Source: Cytophagales bacterium
Lineage (GTDB): Bacteria > Bacteroidota > Bacteroidia > Cytophagales > Cyclobacteriaceae
DNA: 64,000 nt
Direction of reading: 5' to 3'
Assembly (NCBI GenBank): GCA_020402945.1
Contig: JADBYQ010000013.1
Location: 124,001 to 188,000, forward strand
Below the pieces are notes generated by a model. The model was not told where the DNA came from and ran no database searches. It worked only from the letters and a program-made list of their open reading frames with translations. Below are positions 42,924-52,147 of this stretch, in pieces; position 1 is the first letter of the stretch, and every line of letters begins with the position of its first letter. The position numbers were made by a program, and so were the translations under genes.

Positions 42924-43767
42924 ATACCTCGTCCTCCAATTTTTTGGCAAGTTCTACTTTTCTTTTGTTTAAAATAATGTTTTTGATTTCGCTCTCTACG
43001 AATTCAACAGGCGATACATTGTCTACAATTTTAAAGGCATCAACTTTCAGGAAATAGAGAAAATCCTGGTCATTGGTTTCGTAGTAGCGGTAGTTGCGCA
43101 AAAACTGGATTTTATCAGGAATGGTCGCCATCGGAGAGTTTGCCACGAGCTTATCAAGTTCAATCCATGTTGAATCGGGTAATTGATACTCTGCAGAAAA
43201 ACTGAGGCAATAGGATTTTAATTCCTCCATTTCCTTGGCCTTGTTTGAAAAAACGAGCGGTTTAATCCGCTGAATGCGCGGTGCCGTTTTTGGAACCTTT
43301 ATATAAGTGCCCTGCACAATGTTTTGTTTCAAAACGAAGTTATCAAGATGAGTTTTGTAATAAGCGGCAATCTCAGTGGAAGATACTGAATCGTTTAGGT
43401 TTTTTTTGATGTAGAAATTTTGGAATTCGTACCCAATAAGGCTGTATCGATACTCCTCCACCCTCCGTTCTACTTCGGCTTCGTTGATGTCGATGTTCTT
43501 CGCTGCCTCATTTAAGAGCAGTTGTTTGCGGATCCAACTGGTCACGTAAGAGGAGATTCTGGCGGCACTGTCAGTTGCTGTAGCATCTTTGGGGACTATG
43601 CCTTTCAATTCGTCCAGGTACAAAAAGGACTGATTCACTCGAGCAACTGGCTTTCTTGATTCGTCAGAACCTTTTTTTCCTCTTTTAATTTGAATCAAAT
43701 CGCACGAAGAGGCGAGCATCCCCAGAATGCAGCAAAAAGTGACCGTTTGCAGGCGATGGATCTTCAT
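42877..43767 (-). CDS. Lipoprotein with SurA-N-like domain
   Basis: A 296-residue lipoprotein: the signal peptide ends at a lipobox with Cys22 (LASSC). The mature part has the helical start of SurA/PpiD-type chaperones (VARVNQSFLYLDELKGI, then SYVTSWIRKQLLLNEAAKN) but no parvulin domain, so it is probably a chaperone without isomerase activity. It overlaps the PpiD-like gene by 4 bases and the SurA-like gene by 47 bases, forming a three-gene folding unit. Confidence 0.8.
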   Translation of the reverse strand: MKIHRLQTVTFCCILGMLASSCDLIQIKRGKKGSDESRKPVARVNQSFLYLDELKGIVPKDATATDSAARISSYVTSWIRKQLLLNEAAKNIDINEAEVERRVEEYRYSLIGYEFQNFYIKKNLNDSVSSTEIAAYYKTHLDNFVLKQNIVQGTYIKVPKTAPRIQRIKPLVFSNKAKEMEELKSYCLSFSAEYQLPDSTWIELDKLVANSPMATIPDKIQFLRNYRYYETNDQDFLYFLKVDAFKIVDNVSPVEFVESEIKNIILNKRKVELAKKLEDEVYENGVKRKEFEVFNP

Positions 43768-45713
43768 TTTTTTACAAGCGCTGCTACAACGCTCTTTTTC
43801 ACCTTTTGATTTATTTCCATCGGATATTTTTTTCTTAACAAAGTTAGCCAGTTTTGTTCCAATTCGTTTTGAAAGTCAGAAATGATGCTGGCACGAGCTT
43901 CTTCAAAGCTCTTGATACCTGGCGCCACCAACCTGTTTATTTCTACTAAGTGGAAAGTTTTATCTGTTTCGGTTTCATGTAATCCGGACGACCAAGTGAC
44001 GTTATCAATAATTTTGCTTTCGCCTTTTTCATAATTCCGAAATCCCTGTACGGATTTGAATTTTTTGATATCGACATTTTGAATGGTGTCCCCTTTCTCG
44101 ATTTTCTTTTTGAAATCGGTGATTAGATTTTTATCGGGAGTTGAAAAAATGCGCGCTTCTACACGGTTTCCGCCTACGTATTTTGTTTTATTTCTTTCAT
44201 AAAAGCCGCGTTGGCCGGAAGTGTCTTGCGAGGCTTTATTCCAAATTTCTTTTTCCATGATTTCAAAGAAGAGAATGCCCTCGCGGTATTCAGTCAACAA
44301 ATTTTTAAACTCGGGCTTGTCTCTGATTAGGTTTTCCTCTTCAACCAATGTGATGACATCGTCAACAAAAAAGTTGTATAGCTGGTTAATGTGTGCAGCC
44401 GGAATCATTGTGGACTGCGCCTGATGGACCTTTACGTAAGTGACAAATTCACCGATCGTAACGTTTTTAGACTGAATTCTAAAAATTGGTTTGGCGAGCG
44501 ATGCTTTATCGCCTTTGTACTGCCACTTTCCTTTCGTAAGCATTGTATCGGCCAAATCAAAAATAAATCTTTTGTTTTCCGCTATTTCCTCAAAACCAAA
44601 ATCTTTTCTTCTCTTGGTCGCTAGAGCTTGTTGAGAAATCTGTAGACGTTCATCACGGGTAACTTTTCGTTTTAATGATTCTACCATTTCAGCGTAAGAT
44701 GGAAGAGGTATTTTCTTATCCAAACGGACGATATGCCAACCAATCGAAGATTTAAACGGATCTGAGATGTCTCCCGGTTTAGCGAGTGCGAAGGCGGTGC
44801 TTTCAAACTCTGGCACGGACGCTAAAGCACCCACTCCGAAAGGCCTCAGTTTTCCACCCGTATCTTTTGTATTCGCGTCTTGCGAATTCTCTTTGCAAAG
44901 CTCATCCCATGGCCTACCCGCTTTCAACTGATCAAAAATTTCAAAGGCTTTGTTTTTTGTTTTGGCGTCATCTGCTGTTTCGTTTCTTAAAAGAATATGC
45001 GCAACTTCAACTTCACCACGAGCTGGTTTTTTATCGATCACTTTTATCAGGTGATATCCAAAACGTGTACGCACGATGTTGGACATTTTACCTTTGTCGG
45101 TTTTATAGGCGGCCTCTTCAAATGGGTAAACCATTTGCATAGCAGTAAAGTAACCGAGATCTCCGCCATTGTACTTGGCGGATGGGTCTTCGGAAAGTTC
45201 GCGCGCCAGCTTTTCAAAATCTTCACCGGCTTCAATTCGTTTTTTAATAATATCAATTTTTGCGTAGGCATTTAGTGTGTCGGAAGGAAATGCGTCCGGC
45301 TTAAGGTTGATGAGAATATGGGAAGCTCTCACTTCTTGAGTTAAATGCTCGTAAGCTTCCTTTGTCAGCCTTTCCAGAGCATCGGGTTCTGCACGGTAGG
45401 GTTTCTTTAGGTCTTCGCGGTAGGTCTTAAACTCTTTAATAAACTTAGCCGTTGTATCCATCCCCAACGTTCTGGCTTCCGCCACCTTCAGCTTGAAATT
45501 GATAAATAGATTTAAGTACTCATTGATTTTTACTTCGGTAAAATCTTCTGGTTTATTTTGGTGATTTTTCTTGTAGAGATAAACAAATTCATCCGATGAA
45601 ACGGGTGTTTTATTCACGGTAAAAAGCACTTCTGTTTTGGTTTGTTTTGGCGCTTGGCCAAGAGCCAAGAACGAAACAAAGCAAAAAAGGAGAATCAGCA
45701 AGCGGTTGTGCAT
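43764..45713 (-). CDS. PpiD/PrsA-like periplasmic peptidyl-prolyl isomerase
   Basis: A 649-residue exported foldase. From the ATG at 45713 the protein starts with a signal peptide (NRLLILLFCFVSFLALGQ). Two parvulin domains follow: one with RASHILINLKP, SEDPSAKYNGGDLGY and FGYHLIKV (about 135-240), and one with VEVAHILLRN, DANTKDTGGKLRPFG and IGWHIVRL (about 240-350). The C-terminal third is less conserved. An ATG at 45845 would add 44 residues that do not fit an export signal. First of the three chaperone genes. Confidence 0.9.
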   Translation of the reverse strand: MHNRLLILLFCFVSFLALGQAPKQTKTEVLFTVNKTPVSSDEFVYLYKKNHQNKPEDFTEVKINEYLNLFINFKLKVAEARTLGMDTTAKFIKEFKTYREDLKKPYRAEPDALERLTKEAYEHLTQEVRASHILINLKPDAFPSDTLNAYAKIDIIKKRIEAGEDFEKLARELSEDPSAKYNGGDLGYFTAMQMVYPFEEAAYKTDKGKMSNIVRTRFGYHLIKVIDKKPARGEVEVAHILLRNETADDAKTKNKAFEIFDQLKAGRPWDELCKENSQDANTKDTGGKLRPFGVGALASVPEFESTAFALAKPGDISDPFKSSIGWHIVRLDKKIPLPSYAEMVESLKRKVTRDERLQISQQALATKRRKDFGFEEIAENKRFIFDLADTMLTKGKWQYKGDKASLAKPIFRIQSKNVTIGEFVTYVKVHQAQSTMIPAAHINQLYNFFVDDVITLVEEENLIRDKPEFKNLLTEYREGILFFEIMEKEIWNKASQDTSGQRGFYERNKTKYVGGNRVEARIFSTPDKNLITDFKKKIEKGDTIQNVDIKKFKSVQGFRNYEKGESKIIDNVTWSSGLHETETDKTFHLVEINRLVAPGIKSFEEARASIISDFQNELEQNWLTLLRKKYPMEINQKVKKSVVAALVKK

Positions 45714-45789
45714 GGAAACAGAAAAAAATAGAGTTGCAAAAATAATGGAAAATTTGGAGTTAGCGGGTTTCGAAAACGCAAGGTAATTT

Positions 45790-46200
45790 CTATATCGTCT
45801 TCGTGAGCCGGCAGATATTTTTACCGTCTTCGTGCAAATACTCAACCTTATCCATAATTGATTTTACCAACCGAATGCCCAGTCCACCTTTTCGCTTCTC
45901 GTGTACTAAGCTATCCAGTTCCTGTTCTTTGTATTGGTTAATATCAAACATAGAACCATCATCTACTATTTCAAACACGAATTGATGGTGTCCGGCAATG
46001 TGGATATTCATTGAAATCTTGTGATCAGGATTGCAATGGTGTGCATGAATCATCAGGTTAGAGCACATTTCATCCAGAGCCAGCACAATGGCACCCATCT
46101 CAAGATCGGAAACACCTTGCCCCTTGAGCGAGGTACGAATGAACTCGCGCACGCCCTTTAGGTTGTTCAGGCTACAGCCGATGTTATACTGATAACTCAT
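45790..46200 (-). CDS. RsbW-like anti-sigma/HATPase_c_2 protein
   Basis: A 136-residue GHKL-type ATPase of the kind that binds and phosphorylates STAS antagonists in partner switching. Motifs visible are the N-box-like MGAIVLALDEMCSNLMIHAH, the FEIVDDGSMFDI G1-type box and KRKGGLGIRLVKSIMDKV. The start at 46200 overlaps the STAS gene by 17 bases; a start at 46233 adds 11 poor residues. Together with the STAS and SpoIIE genes it forms one module. No sigma factor is adjacent. Confidence 0.88.
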   Translation of the reverse strand: MSYQYNIGCSLNNLKGVREFIRTSLKGQGVSDLEMGAIVLALDEMCSNLMIHAHHCNPDHKISMNIHIAGHHQFVFEIVDDGSMFDINQYKEQELDSLVHEKRKGGLGIRLVKSIMDKVEYLHEDGKNICRLTKTI

Positions 46201-46534
46201 CTGCCAATTTTTTTGCGTCTGATTTGGTCTCACGTATATTCAGCAAATCGGCCAACCCCAAAATGCTAAACGTATTCAACACTCGCTCTTTCAAACCGAA
46301 AAGCACGAGATATACTTTTTTGTCTTTTAATTCTTCGATATACGACATAAACACGCCCAGGCCAGCAGAGGAAATATACTCCAAGCCATGGCAGTCCACT
46401 AAAATCTTTCGATAGCCATCACCTACACTTTTCGCAATCGCCAAATCCAGTTCAATAGAAGAGCTCGCGTCAATTTCGCCAATGATGGCAATAATATCAG
46501 TTCCGTCTTCTTGTAGTCTTTTAATATGAACCAT
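46184..46534 (-). CDS. STAS-domain anti-sigma factor antagonist
   Basis: A 116-residue STAS protein. The phosphorylation-site region is present: DCHGLEYISSAGLGVFMSYI, with the conserved Ser pair (YISSAG) that the partner kinase modifies. In partner switching, the unphosphorylated STAS protein binds the HATPase protein and frees its target. It overlaps the HATPase gene and sits 36 bases after the SpoIIE gene. Confidence 0.9.
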   Translation of the reverse strand: MVHIKRLQEDGTDIIAIIGEIDASSSIELDLAIAKSVGDGYRKILVDCHGLEYISSAGLGVFMSYIEELKDKKVYLVLFGLKERVLNTFSILGLADLLNIRETKSDAKKLADELSV

Positions 46535-46570
46535 AGTGTTCTAACGGGTTATGTTTTTTATTGTTTTCGG

Positions 46571-48679
46571 TTACTGGAATTTTACTGTCATGGACGTATA
46601 GTCGTCATTAATATCTTCCGTGCCTGAAAATTCATACAGACGTTTAATTACATTTTCTTCAATTTCTTTTGAACTTTTTTGTGCGGATTCTTGTAATGCA
46701 GCCGCAAGTCGTTCGCCACCGAATTCTTCGCCTTTGCCGTTCTTAGCCTCCGTGATGCCATCGGTATACAAGACCATCACATCACCTGGCTGATAATCAA
46801 TTTCTTGGTTCTCTACGAAATTACTGTAGTCTAAACTACGCACCATGCCCAGCGCGGTGCCTTTGTCCTTTAGAAAAATGGATTCGTTCTTAGCGGCCTG
46901 GTAGTAGAGCACGGGGCAATGACCAGCGCGCGAATAGTATACTTTCTTGGTTTGCGTGTTGATGACAAAATACGTAGCGGAAATAAATGAGCCCCGTTCG
47001 AGGCAAAACACGAGCGCTTTATTTGCCTTTGCCATAAAATCTTTTGGCGATATCCCTTGTTGCGCCAGACTATGAAAAATGCCTTTCATTTGCGACATGT
47101 GAAAGGCGGCAGTGGTGCCCTTACCCGAGACGTCAGCAATGATCAACGCTACTTCGTGTTCATTGATTCGAAGTGTATCGTAGTAGTCGCCACCCACTTC
47201 ATCGGCTGATGCGGAAAATGCCGAGATTTCAAAATCAAGATTTGTTTCTAGTTTGGTGGGCAGTAGACTTTGTTGAACTGTTTTGGCGATTTTTAACTCC
47301 TCCTTGTATCGCGCATTTTGAAACGCCTCCTCCATCAGGCGGAAGTTCTCAATAGAAATGCCTGCTTGATTGGCAAAGGCCGATACAATACGAGTCATCT
47401 CTTTATTAAACCCCTCAGGCAATTCTTTCAGTAGTGCCAATGTGCCAATGGTTTCTTCTTTTACTTTAATAGGGAAAGCCAACAACGAGCGGAAGCGCGA
47501 ATTCTTCAACGTGCCTAAGTGTTTGGAGAGATTTTTTGTTTTGTCACTACTTTGATCCAACGCCCCTTTGATTTTATTTTTTTCCAGATGTGCTCGAATG
47601 TCTTTTGACTCTTGGGCAGTGATCTTATGGGTGTACAACTTCTGCTCGCTGTCAGTAGCCTTCATTTCTAACCATGCAGCGTCTGCGAAAACGGCACTTA
47701 CCGAACTTTCCAAAAGAATATTGTAAACACTTTCCTCATTTTGCTCTGTTTGTATGGATTGGCTGATCCGTTGAAAGCTCACGACCTCCTCCAATTTTTG
47801 TTCAAAGACGGAGGACGTAGGCAAGTTGAAGAGGACAACCAGAAAGGAGAACGTAATGTAGGTAATTACAAATGCCAACAGTGCGATGCTGAAAATATGA
47901 CTCTGAAAATCGATAAATGCTGTTGACTGTTGACTTATAGAGTCTGACCAAACCGTGACGGAGTAGAGGAAATAGACCAGGTAGAAAATGGATAGCAGCA
48001 ATAACAACAGGCTTGTCCATTTCTGTTTAAAATTGAGATAGGCGACCCACCGCATATTGAATGATAGAACAAGCCCAAGCGCACACACCAATACAATTGC
48101 GGTATTTGATAGCGTTGAGGAGACTACAATGTGGATGCTATCATAGACCAAAATGCAAAGAAGTAGTAGTTCGAAAGCAAACCATGCCCTGATTAACCAT
48201 TTTGATTTTTGATAAAGGATTAAACGCTTCCACGAAGTGTAGGCAGCCAACAAAAAATTGATGAACAAGCCCAGATTAATTTGGTAGACCAGATCGATGA
48301 AAAGAATGTTAGTGGGTAGGGGTGTGCTGCCCAGCAAAAACAGTAGGAGACGAACGGCCAATGAGATAACAGTAGCAATTAGTCCAGTGGCAAAAACCTT
48401 CCAAAGCAGGTCGGTGAAATTGAGGCTTTCATCTCGTTCTATTTTGAATTTGTAATAGTAAAAAAGTGAAATAATAAAGAGATCCAGCATGACTTGCGGG
48501 AGCCACTGAGGTACGTCTGAGGGCAGCGATTTAATGTCGCTAAAGAGAACGGTAATATCAGAAAAAGCCAAAACCACCCAAAAAATGAGGGCGCCCATGG
48601 AAGTGAGGCGAGTTAAGGCTTTTGTTTTGAACATGCGTATACCAAGAAAAAGCCAATCAATTAGACGACTGGCTTGCAA
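46571..48679 (-). CDS. Membrane SpoIIE/PP2C phosphatase with GAF domain
   Basis: A 702-residue sensor phosphatase. The N-terminal part has about seven membrane helices (20-285), followed by a GAF domain (about 310-455, with FRSLLAFPIKVKEETIGTLA) and a SpoIIE-type PP2C domain (about 480-702): ALIIADVSGKGTTAAFHMSQ, YSRAGHCPVLYY, LYTDGITEAKN and DDYTSMTV carry the metal-binding Asp residues. It should dephosphorylate the STAS protein encoded next. The signal it senses is not evident. Confidence 0.9.
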   Translation of the reverse strand: MQASRLIDWLFLGIRMFKTKALTRLTSMGALIFWVVLAFSDITVLFSDIKSLPSDVPQWLPQVMLDLFIISLFYYYKFKIERDESLNFTDLLWKVFATGLIATVISLAVRLLLFLLGSTPLPTNILFIDLVYQINLGLFINFLLAAYTSWKRLILYQKSKWLIRAWFAFELLLLCILVYDSIHIVVSSTLSNTAIVLVCALGLVLSFNMRWVAYLNFKQKWTSLLLLLLSIFYLVYFLYSVTVWSDSISQQSTAFIDFQSHIFSIALLAFVITYITFSFLVVLFNLPTSSVFEQKLEEVVSFQRISQSIQTEQNEESVYNILLESSVSAVFADAAWLEMKATDSEQKLYTHKITAQESKDIRAHLEKNKIKGALDQSSDKTKNLSKHLGTLKNSRFRSLLAFPIKVKEETIGTLALLKELPEGFNKEMTRIVSAFANQAGISIENFRLMEEAFQNARYKEELKIAKTVQQSLLPTKLETNLDFEISAFSASADEVGGDYYDTLRINEHEVALIIADVSGKGTTAAFHMSQMKGIFHSLAQQGISPKDFMAKANKALVFCLERGSFISATYFVINTQTKKVYYSRAGHCPVLYYQAAKNESIFLKDKGTALGMVRSLDYSNFVENQEIDYQPGDVMVLYTDGITEAKNGKGEEFGGERLAAALQESAQKSSKEIEENVIKRLYEFSGTEDINDDYTSMTVKFQ

Positions 48680-48731
48680 TAATAATTAATAAATCCGCGC
48701 TAAAACACGGAATCTATTTTGAGTTAAAAGT

Positions 48732-50204
48732 CTACTTCCTACTATAATTCGGTGCCTCTCTGGTAATCGTAACATCATGCGGATGGCTTTCATGCACTCC
48801 AGCAGCCGTAATTTTCACGAACTTGGCTGATTTGAGTTTGTCGAGATTCTTTGCGCCACAATAACCCATTCCGGCTTTTAATCCTCCTACTAATTGATAC
48901 AGCACTTCTGCGACTGAGCCTTTGAATGGAACGCGACCGGAAATTCCTTCGGGCACTAGCTTTTTGATGTCATCTTCAGCATCCTGAAAGTAACGATCTT
49001 TTGAGCCATCGTCCATGGCCTCCATGGAGCCCATGCCTCGGTAGGATTTGAACTTTCGTCCTTCATAAATGATCATTTCACCAGGGGCTTCTTCTGTGCC
49101 AGCCAGCAGTGAGCCAATCATGACGCTATCAGCACCTGCCGCAAGCGCTTTTACAATATCCCCGGAAAAACGGATGCCTCCATCGGCAATCACTTTTACA
49201 TCAGAACCTTTCAGCGCTTTTGCAGATTCATACACTGCTGACAGCTGAGGTAGACCGATGCCCGCCACAATACGAGTAGTACAAATGCTGCCAGGGCCCA
49301 CGCCCACTTTTACGGTATCTGCACCTGCCTTGGCCAATGCCTTTGCGGCAGCACCGGTGGCAATGTTTCCAACGATCAATTCAAGTGAAGGATATTTTCT
49401 TTTAACTCGTTTAGCCGCATCTATCACTCCTTTAGAATGTCCATGTGCAGTGTCGATGCTAATTACGTCAACACCTGAATTTTTTAGTGCCTCAATACGT
49501 TCGAGCATATCAGCGGTCACGCCTACAGCTGCTCCGACTCGTAGTCTTCCATACTCATCGTGGCAGGCGTTCGGTTTGTTTTTCTTTTTTAAAATGTCCT
49601 TGTAAGTAACAAGTCCGGTAAGTTTCCCTCTTTTGCTGACAATTGGAAGCTTTTCAATTTTATAATTCTGCAAAAGGATTTCCGCTTTCGCCAACGTGAT
49701 TCCTTCCGGTGCGGTGATCAAGTTGTCTTTCGTCATGATTTCTGCAATCGGCCTATTCATGTCTTTTTGAAAACGCAAATCGCGATTGGTGATGATGCCA
49801 ACCAATTTCCCATTTTCATCAATGACCGGAATGCCGCCAATTTTATTTTCACGCATAATTTTCTCGGCATCGCGTACGGTAGAATTCACTCTCAACGTGA
49901 TCGGATCCAGGATCATCCCACTTTGAGATCGCTTTACCTTGCGCACTTGGTCAGCCTGCTCCGCAATGGTCATATTTTTGTGAATGAACCCGAGGCCACC
50001 CTCTAGCGCCATGCTGATGGCCAACTGAGCCTCCGTCACCGTGTCCATGGCAGCAGAAATCAAGGGGATGTTGAGCTTTATGTTTTTCGTCAAATAGCCC
50101 GCTGTGCTTGTTTCGCGGGGTAAAACGTCACTGTAAGCAGGAACAAGAAGCACATCATCATAGGTCAATGCTTCAAAAAGAAATTTGGAGGGATCGTGAG
50201 CCAT
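48732..50204 (-). CDS. guaB: Inosine-5'-monophosphate dehydrogenase
   Basis: GuaB oxidises IMP to XMP, the first committed step to GMP. The TIM barrel has the catalytic Cys308 (GPGSICTTR), the NAD loop [10 protein letters not shown] and the flap. Two CBS domains (about 97-155 and 158-210) are inserted near the N-terminus and allow regulation by nucleotides. The length (490 aa) is standard. Together with purH, deoD, deoC and tdk it adds to the nucleotide genes of the window, but it is a single gene here. Confidence 0.97.
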   Translation of the reverse strand: MAHDPSKFLFEALTYDDVLLVPAYSDVLPRETSTAGYLTKNIKLNIPLISAAMDTVTEAQLAISMALEGGLGFIHKNMTIAEQADQVRKVKRSQSGMILDPITLRVNSTVRDAEKIMRENKIGGIPVIDENGKLVGIITNRDLRFQKDMNRPIAEIMTKDNLITAPEGITLAKAEILLQNYKIEKLPIVSKRGKLTGLVTYKDILKKKNKPNACHDEYGRLRVGAAVGVTADMLERIEALKNSGVDVISIDTAHGHSKGVIDAAKRVKRKYPSLELIVGNIATGAAAKALAKAGADTVKVGVGPGSICTTRIVAGIGLPQLSAVYESAKALKGSDVKVIADGGIRFSGDIVKALAAGADSVMIGSLLAGTEEAPGEMIIYEGRKFKSYRGMGSMEAMDDGSKDRYFQDAEDDIKKLVPEGISGRVPFKGSVAEVLYQLVGGLKAGMGYCGAKNLDKLKSAKFVKITAAGVHESHPHDVTITREAPNYSRK

Positions 50205-50357
50205 GGCAAATAATTTACGAGTGATTATTTGCGGGGCAAAACTAGTGGGTTCTAGGTTAAGAAGCTAATTTTAGTTTGAGAGACTATAACTGTTTGAATA
50301 GAGGTTCTCCTTACAATAGTGAAAAAGCGATTGTTCAATCGAAAAACACCACGAATC

Positions 50358-50975
50358 TTAAATTCCTTGGGTCAAACCGCTAAACCATTCGGGCGCATTC
50401 CAGACCACTGCGCCATAGGCCGCAAAGCGGAGCACGCGGGTGATGCAAATCAACAAAAAGTGCTTGATGCTCAGGTTGACTGAGCCAGCCAACATGCAAG
50501 TAGCTGAAAAAGGAACGGGAGTCACCGCACCCACAAAAACCAAATAGCCGCCATAGGTTTTTAATTTGCCCTCGTACTGTTTCAAATATTTTTCGCGAAT
50601 GCGTTCTTGATAGAATTTTGTTTTAGAAAATACCTTACCAATGTAGTAGCCTAAGATGCCGGCTCCATATGAGATGATCGTGAGAATTGCTAAGTTGGTT
50701 ACAAACCCGCTCAAATCGATGTTATCGAGGATCCAGATCATCATGAAAATTTCGGGAGGCAAAATGCCAAAGATAATTTCTGAAAGAGTATAGATGCTGT
50801 ATAGTATACCCGGGTTGGCCCGAATGGTATCGATGTGTTCTCTAAAATTCTGCTGGATGTACCCTTCCATCAAAACAAAAATCGTGATGATTACTGCAAA
50901 CCACGCTAATCCTTTAAACAGGTTACGAAATAGAAAACTTGATCTGGTTTCTTCTTGTTCTTCTGGTGGCGTCAT
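50358..50975 (-). CDS. VTT/DedA-like (YqaA-type) membrane protein
   Basis: A 205-residue membrane protein with about five helices (the first two around 15-35 and 60-85). The family pattern is seen in GYYIGKVFSKTKF, GGYLVFVGAVTPVPFSATCM and LAGSVNLSIKHF. VTT-domain proteins are lipid transporters or scramblases in other bacteria, but the YqaA-like branch is uncharacterised. It overlaps none of its neighbours; the GNAT-like gene lies 2 bases upstream on the same strand. Confidence 0.8.
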   Translation of the reverse strand: MTPPEEQEETRSSFLFRNLFKGLAWFAVIITIFVLMEGYIQQNFREHIDTIRANPGILYSIYTLSEIIFGILPPEIFMMIWILDNIDLSGFVTNLAILTIISYGAGILGYYIGKVFSKTKFYQERIREKYLKQYEGKLKTYGGYLVFVGAVTPVPFSATCMLAGSVNLSIKHFLLICITRVLRFAAYGAVVWNAPEWFSGLTQGI

Positions 50976-50977
50976 GC

Positions 50978-52147
50978 TTAGTTTAAAATAGGGTGTCGCC
51001 TAAACGGCTTCGATTCGTCAAATAGTTTTCGGTAGGTAATATGCGTTTTTGAAACGAATCCACCAACTTGTTCTACTACTGTAATCATTTTTGGATTAAA
51101 GTCACCAATCCAATTCATCTCATATTCGTCATAACGTTTGTATTCATCTTGCAATACTTTACGAGCGGCCAGAATCATCGCGCCATCGGCTCCTTTCCCC
51201 TGATGTTCGGGCACAACACCAAACAAAATACCAAATGCCTTAGTGTTTATTTTTCGGAATTGGTACCAAACAAACTTCACCTTACCCAGCCAGTCCAATT
51301 TTCCATTTACATGCTTAAATATTTGGTTGATTTCCGGTAGTGAAAGGAAGAATGAAATGGGCTCGCCTTTGTAGAAGCCGAAATACAAAAGCTTCTCATC
51401 AAGTATGGGCTTCATTTGCTTTACGATGAGAGCCGCTTGCTGCGAATTGATCTCCGGATTTTCTGCCCTATTGGCCCAAGCTTTATTATACACGGTGCGA
51501 AGGTATTCTCCGAGTTTTCCGATTTCATCTTTACGCAAATGACGAAATTCATAGTCAGGATCTTTGGCAATCAAATCGGCTTTATAGGCTAGTTTGGGCG
51601 AAAGCGGATCGATAATTTTTCGAGCAAAAGTCAATTGTTTGAAATACTCTTTAAATCCATATGCCTCGAAAAAATCCTTATAATAAGGAGGGTTGTAGTT
51701 GCATTGGTAATTGGGCTCACGTTCATAGCCATCAATGAGCAATCCCCACCACCGATCACGACTTCCGAAATTGATAGGTCCATCCATCGCTTGAGCTCCT
51801 TTTGATTCAATCCAGTTTTTACATTGATCAAACAACGCAAACGCTGCCTGGCGGTTATTGATGCATTCAAAAAACCCTATTCCTCCAGTCGGCTGGTCGT
51901 TTCCTTTGGTAAGGGTTTTTTGATCAATAAAAGCTGCCACCCTGCCAATCGTCACACCTTGATCGTTCGTAAGAATCCACCGAATACACTCGCCATGCCT
52001 GAAGGTTTTGTTTTTCTCGGGGTTAAATACGTTCTCAACATCTTTATCGAGTGGGCGAATCCATTGCGGCAAGTTTTTATAGAGCGTTAACGGGAAGAGC
52101 AAAAATTCTCTTTTATCCTCCTTGGTAAGCACTTCTTTAAAATTCAT
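50978..52147 (-). CDS. GNAT-like protein of unknown substrate
   Basis: A 389-residue soluble protein that resembles N-acyltransferases of Bacteroidota with an acetyltransferase-like fold: GVTIGRVAAFIDQKTLTK in the first half, GGIGFFECINNRQAAFALFD, and in the second half GVVPEHQGKGADGAMILAAR, which resembles the acetyl-CoA-binding P-loop (Q/RxxGxG/A). The substrate is unknown. It overlaps the histidine kinase gene by 4 bases (ATGA), so the kinase, this protein and the VTT protein are one transcription unit. Confidence 0.7.
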   Translation of the reverse strand: MNFKEVLTKEDKREFLLFPLTLYKNLPQWIRPLDKDVENVFNPEKNKTFRHGECIRWILTNDQGVTIGRVAAFIDQKTLTKGNDQPTGGIGFFECINNRQAAFALFDQCKNWIESKGAQAMDGPINFGSRDRWWGLLIDGYEREPNYQCNYNPPYYKDFFEAYGFKEYFKQLTFARKIIDPLSPKLAYKADLIAKDPDYEFRHLRKDEIGKLGEYLRTVYNKAWANRAENPEINSQQAALIVKQMKPILDEKLLYFGFYKGEPISFFLSLPEINQIFKHVNGKLDWLGKVKFVWYQFRKINTKAFGILFGVVPEHQGKGADGAMILAARKVLQDEYKRYDEYEMNWIGDFNPKMITVVEQVGGFVSKTHITYRKLFDESKPFRRHPILN

